A stretch of DNA of 64,000 nucleotides from NCBI GenBank assembly GCA_963576725.1, contig OY755242.1, forward strand, positions 21,139,315-21,203,314, written 5' to 3'. The notes beneath the pieces were generated by a model, which was not told the origin of the DNA, did no database searches, and saw nothing but the letters and a program-made list of their open reading frames with translations. Below, piece by piece: positions 58,127 through 64,000 of the stretch (position 1 is the stretch's first letter; every line of letters begins with the position of its first letter). Source of the stretch: Azorinus chamasolen. Taxonomy: Eukaryota > Mollusca > Bivalvia > Cardiida > Solecurtidae. Position numbers and translations under genes: made by a program.

Positions 58127-58300
58127 CAGTGAAGCTCACTTATAACGAAGTCCTCGGGACCCTCTGATTTCTTTCGTTATATCCAAATTTCGTTATATCA
58201 GGTCCGTTTTACTATATGTAATCAGAGAGGGGGAATAAATTCTATTTTGTTATAAGCAGTATTTCGTTATATCCAAGTTCGTTATAAGTGAGCTTCACTG
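58127..58300. mobile_element. Pogo/Tigger-type MITE with 23-bp perfect inverted ends and TA duplication
   Basis: The ends are CAGTGAAGCTCACTTATAAC... and its complement ...GTTATAAGTGAGCTTCACTG, flanked by TA at 58125-58126 and 58301-58302. The empty site (TTTAGTAGTAT or TTTAGTAGTAG) is seen in sister copies near 30705 and 32563, and a variant near 43553. CAGTG termini with a TA duplication match pogo/Tigger members of the Tc1/mariner group. No coding capacity is present. Confidence 0.88.
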
Positions 58301-58440
58301 TAGTATATTCTCTTATTTGTATTATTCTATTGATGTCATTCCGTCAACAAATGCATATTTACAGAAAATTAAAATAGTCCGTCCCATGGTTATGGAATCA
58401 TTACGCCGTAAAAGTAGAAACGCCTACTAGCCAAATAAAC

Positions 58441-59149
58441 CTTCTACCACCGGAAGTAACCTAATGAACCTAACTTTATCTGCATCCCCTTTATTACGTC
58501 TCTAGAGAAGCCTGGTGACTGGATAAAATGCATTTTCACGCCCATGCAAACGAGTAGACCCTATAGGAGTCGTCTGATCAGGAACTGATCTGTTGGCTTA
58601 TTGGACTATATAGATCTGATTCTAAAGTTTCAGTCAAGGTAAAACAAATCCTGTGTTCATGTACCATTATAAAGATTCGCGTATACATATCCGTGATGTT
58701 ATTATTGCTTATATTCATAGTAAACAGGGAATGGGTCAAATTTCTAGATATCGTCTGCAATCATTCGTTAAATTAATTAATTGAGATGAATACAAATTTC
58801 AAAGGAATAGAGCACATATATAGAAATAGAGATTAAGACAAAAAGTGAAGTCCCTGATCAGACGCCGCCTTGAAAAGGCGGCGTCTGATCTGGGACTGTA
58901 CTATTTGTCGTGGTGCATTTATGCGACATCGGCGTTGAAATGGTTAAACAAGGAATGGGTCAAATGCCGGTGGTGGCTTTCAGTATAATGCAGGACAAAA
59001 GTTATGCAGCAGGGCAAAGTTATGCAGAAAGCTTCTGAAGGTCCTTCCGGCATTAGTACATCGTTAAGCAACCACGTTATTTTATAGAAACGATTCATAT
59101 AATGGTCATTTAAGAGGAGTGCTACTGTTTGTGTTGTTTAATTACAGTT
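58441..59149. other. Upstream flank of lectin copy 6
   Basis: It aligns with the flanks of copies 3 and 4, including the distal block near 58610 and the hairpin at 58837-58909. No gene is supported. Confidence 0.4.
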
Positions 59150-59341
59150 CAGTAGAACCCCGCTAATGTGACCAATTAATGGATAATCATGGGTGTCTTT
59201 ATAAGCAGGTGGTTGCTTAATGCGGGACAAAAGTAATGCAGGAGCTTTCTGCATTACTTTTGTCCTGCATTAAGCTACCACCTGCATCTAGCACCCAAAA
59301 TTATACCTGTGTTAGGTGGTCGCATTAGCGGGGTTTTGCTG
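59150..59341. mobile_element. Long-hairpin MITE upstream of copy 6
   Basis: This is the sister of 33415-33596 and 44423-44614, with the same termini and stem. Confidence 0.75.
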
Positions 59342-59359
59342 TATAACGCATTCGCACCA

Positions 59360-59600
59360 GACGAGCTTCTTCTTGCACATAAGCCTGTAGAAGTTACAAA
59401 CATGCCAGGATAACAATTTACAGATCGTATAACGCATATTGGTTTGCCATGGCAAGAAAGGTTTCGTTTCAGAAAAAATACAATATTTTGAATAGCAGTT
59501 TCGAACACAAACATCAGTACATTTAACGGTTGGTACATCAAAACATCTTCAATTTTAAAAGCTGAAGGACGAAATATAAATTTGATAACCAATTAAAACA
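59360..59600 (+). promoter_or_regulatory. Proximal upstream block of lectin copy 6
   Basis: It is nearly identical to the blocks before copies 3 and 4. A TTC insertion (CTTCTTCTTGCAC) is private to this copy. Confidence 0.4.
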
Positions 59601-60361
59601 ATGGATACTTGCAGGCCTTGGGCGATCTTGCTAATGGTTGTTCTTGTCCAGTTCATGGATACAATAGGTAGTTTGGACTCTGATCTATCTTTGACAATCG
59701 TTTAGACGGAAAGGCTCTGCTCGATATGGGAAAGATTTTAATAAACCGCTACTTTCAGCTTTTTAGAAAAGTCGTGTTGAATAGCGAAAGAAACATCAAA
59801 AGACTGTGTCGCTTACATCCATGTACGGAATGGGGATCGTGGTCAGAATGTCCTGTGGGTCCGGAATTTGGCATAGTGACCAGGTCACGTGTGTGTAATG
59901 GAACAACAGACATATGCAAGTTCGACAGTGAGACACAATTTACAACAAATGAATCTAAAATTTGTGAAGGTAAATGTCCTCCAGGCTACAAAAGAATCAT
60001 TGGATACTGTCTAAAGTTTTCTCAGACGGCAATGCTACCAGCAGACGCAGAAGCTGGTTGTCAAAAGGAAGGCGGTCACATAGTGAACATTAACACAAAA
60101 CACATATCTGACAGTGTGTACGCGTTTCTTAAGAATCAAAGTTATGCGGGTATTATCTGGATTAACGGGAATAGGACTAGTGTCGGATCGTCCTGGACGT
60201 TTACATATGGTGCCGCTCCTAATTTTGATAATTGGAAAACATCAGAGCCTTCAAACCGTTCGTCGGAATTATGCAAGGTAGATGAAGTTAGCTCCAATAC
60301 GAGATATTGGTATGACCGAGAATGCACAAAGAAAACCAACTTCGTTTGTCATATTATTTAA
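59601..60361 (+). pseudogene. TSR plus C-type lectin, copy 6 (5' frameshifts)
   Basis: The equivalent start codon at 59601 opens a signal peptide like that of copies 3 and 4. One G is missing near 59694 (CTTTGACAATCG where the others have CTTTGGACAATCG). An A is missing near 59731, and one base is gained near 59751, so the net shift is -1. Downstream the frame is open from 59726 to TAA at 60359-60361 and encodes the complete TSR and CTLD. That part includes EPS, a WYD motif and all expected cysteines, with SSELCKVDEVSSNTRYW like copy 1. If translation started at the internal ATG the product would be 211 residues without a signal peptide. Two of the three changes are in short homopolymers, so sequencing error must be excluded. 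Confidence 0.75.
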
Positions 60362-61004
60362 CAGTTTACTATAAAATAAGCCTTTTAATGCATTTGCAAA
60401 CAAACTGTTCTCTTTCTTTTGTATTCTTACTATTGTATAATTACTTATATGAATATTCATAGGGAAATGACGGGAAAAGATACAGTGAGTGAAAAGGGTA
60501 CAGCGGCAACTAAGCTCAGAATAGGAATTGCTTTCAGTCAACCTATTTGCTAACAGTTGACCCAAACGTCATGTACAGTGGCAACCAAGTTCAGGATAGG
60601 AATGACTTTCATCCAACCTATCAAGCTAACAGTTGACCAAGTAGTCAAATAAATGGAATTATTTTGTGTCAGCCCGTTTATTCTAATTTATGATATTGAT
60701 GAGCATGGCTCTGTATCAAGTTTGTTAAATTTAATGCAGATTATTCTAATTTATGATATTGATGAGCATGGCTTTCAGTCAACTTGTCTGTATCACTAGT
60801 TTGTTAATACAGTTTATGCGGTTCCTTCCGGTTTGTGATTTCATATCTATTGTATACCTTTTTTCACATCTTTCATTGACCTGATAGACAATCATGTGGT
60901 TCCTTCCGGCTAGTGATTTCATATCTATTGTATATCTATTGTATATCTGTCAAATGCCTGGATAGATAATCATGCGGTTCGTTCAGTTTAGTGATTTCAT
61001 CCAT
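60362..61004. other. 3' flank of lectin copy 6
   Basis: This aligns with the flanks of copies 1 and 4, with AATAAA at 60648-60653. No gene is seen. Confidence 0.4.
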
Positions 61005-61049
61005 GTGAGGCGTTTTTGAATGCACATATCCAGTGTGAAAAGAGCGCTA

Positions 61050-61298
61050 TATAAGGTTGTTGTAGATTAGTCGGAGAGGGGATACGTTTATTTACACTGT
61101 TTGTCTTTTAGGACGGGGATGGAATAAGGGTGAGGTTGGGCGCCCATAAACCGGTTTAAACCCCCGGTGACTTTTGTCACTGACCGTTCCAAGGCGGTAC
61201 TTCCATCTTCCTCCTATTGTATATCGAAAAGTAGTAAAGTCAAGCAGGCAAAGCCACATGCAAGACGCAACCACCACCAAAACACCGATAGACAGCAT

Positions 61299-61331
<33 letters not shown>

Positions 61332-61575
61332 CAAACGCACACGCACACACACATACGAAATGAACACAGAAAACACCAAAAGACACACAAGAAACAGGGA
61401 CAAACGTTCCACAACATGAACAAACCACAAGCAAAAAGACGCAAGGCAAACAAAAGGAAGGGTGACAAAGAGAGTACCGCCTTGGCACGGTCAGCAGCAA
61501 AAACACCACTGGGGGTTTAAACCGGTTTACGGACGTCCTAACCTCACACTTCTCTCAAAGTCACCCTAGCTTTAC
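61050..61575. mobile_element. (AC)n retroelement module with inverted AAACCGGTTTAAACC segments
   Basis: A segment with CATAAACCGGTTTAAACC and CCAAGGCGGTAC at 61146-61200 is repeated in reverse at about 61478-61532. Between them lies the GTAGTAAAGTCAAGCAGGCA module with the (AC)n tract at 61300-61352. The right part matches 13672-14040. The sister lectin flanks lack it at this place, so it is a private insertion in unit 4. Confidence 0.6.
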
Positions 61576-61843
61576 CTCCTATTGTATGTTTGTTTTGTCT
61601 TTGTGCGTCTCTTGTTGTTTTTTCTACCTATGTACATTTGCTGTTTCCTTGTGTTGCTGTTCGGGCGAGTGTTTGTTCTGTATGTGGTGTTTCCTGCATG
61701 ACTCATTTTTGTACTCTTATAATAATAATTATTCAGTTATATATATCGTATCATATTCTTTTACGTATGTTGTACGGATAGTTTGTTTGACATATAAACA
61801 TAGTAAGATATATATGGATTAAAAACCGATACAGAATAGTGTA

Positions 61844-62032
61844 CAGTAGAACCTCTCCTAGGCGGCAATCAAAAAGAGGTCTAGTTCAGGGTATGTAAAG
61901 CAGGTGGTAGCTCAATGCAGGTCACAAGTAAAGCAGTAATCTCATATAGGAACGTTCTGCATTATTTTTTACCCGTATTAAGCAACCACATGTGCCTAAT
62001 AAATGAATGACCGCTTTAGACAGGGTATACTG
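61844..62032. mobile_element. Long-hairpin MITE, sister of 9659-9847
   Basis: CAGTAGAACCTCTCCTAGGC and CAGGGTATACTG ends with TA flanks. Confidence 0.7.
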
Positions 62033-62330
62033 TATTCTTCAACTTGCTAGGATACTGTGTTCTTGTCCAACATTTCGCTTTCTGACTCGCACTTACAAAC
62101 AGTTTAGTTCCAGAGGAGACACGAAATAATCCGGCGTCTTATCAGATCTGTTTGAAACTCGTTCAATAATTTCTAAATTTCACCAGATATAAATTTGAGC
62201 ATGTTTCATTTAGTCAAAGTTTGGTAAGTTTTGTGATAAACGTATCATACAGAGTTGGAATTATATACAATAAACATCTCTAAACCGGGCAATCAAGTAA
62301 GTATAAATACCGGTGTTGAAGCTCCTCGGG

Positions 62331-62412
62331 ATTATTATTATTATTCCAACACATATATATATAGCGTTCTTTTCACACCGGATATGCACATTCAAAAGCG
62401 CTTCAAATGGAT
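62331..62412. repeat. (ATT)5, (TA)n and inverted SINE-tail module
   Basis: This has the shortest of the three ATT runs at this cassette position. Confidence 0.65.
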
Positions 62413-63207
62413 GACATCACTAACCGGAACGAACCGCATAATTATGTATCCAGTCAATGAAAGATATACACTAGATATGAAATCATTTGAAAAATCATGG
62501 AACCACACGATTGTCTATGCGGTCAATGAAAGATATCCAGGAGATATACAATAGACATAAAATCACTAACCGGAAGGAACCGCATAAACTGTATTAACAA
62601 ACTCGATACATACAAGTTGACATGAAAGCCATGCTCATCAATATCATAAATTAGAATACTCTGTATTAACAAACTTGATACAGACAAGTGGACTGAAAGC
62701 CATGCTCATCAATATCATAAATTAGAACAAACGGGCTGACTGAAAAGCATTGCATTTATATGACTATTGGTCGACTGTTAGCTTAATATGATGACTGAAA
62801 GCCATTCCTATCCTGAGCTTAATTGCCACTGTACATGACTGTTGGGTCTTTCATCCTGCATTAAGCAGCCACTGGCTAAAGTATCGAACTTATTATGTAC
62901 TAGAATTCCGGTGTAGAGGAATTTTACTGTATCATTGTAGAATGTATATCTGAGAATAGAGTGTTGTATGCCAAATATGTACCCAAGTCTGTTGGTTCTG
63001 GGTCATTACTGTGTTACGTACTGACACTGTGCATAGAATGTAACATTCAAGTTGTGTTTTTTATTGTGATCAGAGAGCGGTGACACAATATAATAGAGTA
63101 TACTATGACATTATTCTTATCTATATATAAGTATTAAATATATTTTATTTTAAATGTTCTATAATTATGCATTGAATATACCCTGTTTTGTACATAAATG
63201 TATCTAT

Positions 63208-64000
63208 GTGAAGCGCGTTTGAACGCACATATCCTGTGTGAAAAGAGTGCTGTATAAATGTGGTATAATAATAATACGGTATAGTCCCTGTAAAGGGACA
63301 ACATGATGAGAGTATTTTTATATTAAAACAACAAGTGGTTACTGAATGCACGAAGACAATGGTGCAGAACATTCAAAGACACCTTTATGGGGAACGCATC
63401 AGAGGAGTTTTACTTTATATGTCGAATGACAATGTTAGTAAAATGTTTTGCCTGTCACCATATACAGTGTACAATGTGTGTTGTTGTTCATGGTGTCACT
63501 TTACGAACCTACTACAAATCACGAGGCGAGTGCATTTCTTTCACAGTGTTCACAATGTGCATATTTCAACCTGTAACATTAATAATAATTATGTTTGATT
63601 TAAACAGATCTGAAGACAGTTTTACACATTATATTTTGGACTCGTTGAAAAATGCTGATGCCGAGTATCAAACAACTTAGATCCTGATTAGAAGTCGAGC
63701 TATTCGATGAGTTCATCTAGAACAAACTGTTTGCAAATATCAGTGAGGCCACTCTTAGCATAATAAGAGGTAATGTGGTTTGTGCAATGAGTAAACAAAT
63801 ACCATTGAGGCCATACTTAGAATGATAAGGTGTAATGTGGTTTGTGCAAATAGTAAGAAACACTTTTCTTAAAACATGTTTAAGACAGTTGAAGCAGAAT
63901 CTGTCTAAAGCGGCCATCAATCAAGGTCTAATTATGGGTCTGTAAGACAGGTGGTAGCTTAATTAAAGAGCTTTCTTCATTAAATTTGCCCTTCATCAAG
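63208..64000. other. 3' tail of lectin copy 6, cut by the window end
   Basis: It aligns with 11050-11830: the SINE-tail module, the doubtful conserved frame at 63387-63680, two 62-bp units and the start of a hairpin MITE. The window ends inside this MITE. Confidence 0.45.

Larger units (their letters stand above)
56590..58440. repeat. Unit 3 copy of the 1.85-kb module
   Basis: It aligns with 30852-32697 but lacks about 230 bp near 56705. It includes a MITE at 56955-57158, an empty Gypsy target near 57730 and a private MITE insertion at 58127. Confidence 0.75.
44871..59600 (+). repeat. Lectin cassette, unit 3
   Basis: This runs from copy 4 to copy 6, includes copy 5, and spans 14.7 kb with no large insertion. 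It is the best reference unit for the array. Confidence 0.8.

Noticed and set aside
59275..59592. Minus-strand 105-codon frame upstream of copy 6 (also 44548-44808)
   Set aside because: It reads through a MITE end and the lectin 5' region. The similarity between copies is explained by segmental duplication.

Overview
This window is AT-rich, gene-poor animal DNA. It has no operons or bacterial signals. The content suggests a mollusc, most likely a bivalve: secreted C-type lectins in tandem, an AGGTCA-rich satellite, TA- and TTAA-flanked hairpin MITEs, and a Ty3/Gypsy element. The phylum is inferred from this style of content and no species can be named.

The only convincing host genes are six tandem paralogues on the + strand at about 8.0, 17.4, 33.9, 44.9, 53.8 and 59.6 kb. 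Each is one uninterrupted coding exon of about 251-256 codons. The encoded protein has a signal peptide, a short linker, one thrombospondin type-1-like module (TSR) and a C-terminal C-type lectin domain (CTLD) with a Glu-Pro-Ser sugar-site motif. Copies 1, 3 and 5 are intact. Copies 2 and 4 have single premature stops at or just before the EPS motif, and copy 6 has frameshifts near its 5' end.

The genes sit in a repeating cassette of about 14.7 kb holding two genes. Unit 1 (8.0-33.9 kb) is swollen by a Gypsy insertion and a 1.85 kb tandem duplication. Unit 2 (33.9-44.9 kb) has lost its second gene at about 41.55 kb. Unit 3 (44.9-59.6 kb) is the cleanest copy. Unit 4 begins at 59.6 kb and runs off the window. 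Because the units are alignable, several insertions can be read against empty sites in sister units: the Gypsy element with a 5-bp target duplication, a 174-bp TA-flanked MITE, and a truncated retroelement.

Region by region: 0.5-6.7 kb is a 6.2 kb foldback-type element with inverted arms of about 500 bp and a 5-bp target duplication. 6.7-7.3 kb is a minisatellite next to a reverse-transcriptase scrap. 8-20 kb holds lectin copies 1 and 2 with their flanks. 21.5-30.3 kb is an antisense Ty3/Gypsy retrotransposon (LTRs, gag, protease, RT, RNase H, integrase) that is split by a nested AGGTCA-repeat element and carries a stop in gag. 30.3-64 kb holds lectin copies 3-6 and their duplicated flanks.

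The space between genes is filled with strong hairpins, TTAA-bounded piggyBac-type MITEs, long-hairpin TA-bounded MITEs, an array built on a 20-bp perfect palindrome, and a tRNA-like sequence followed by a T-run. The likely output of the locus is a small, unstable family of secreted TSR-lectins, probably for recognition or defence. That role is inferred from domain architecture only.
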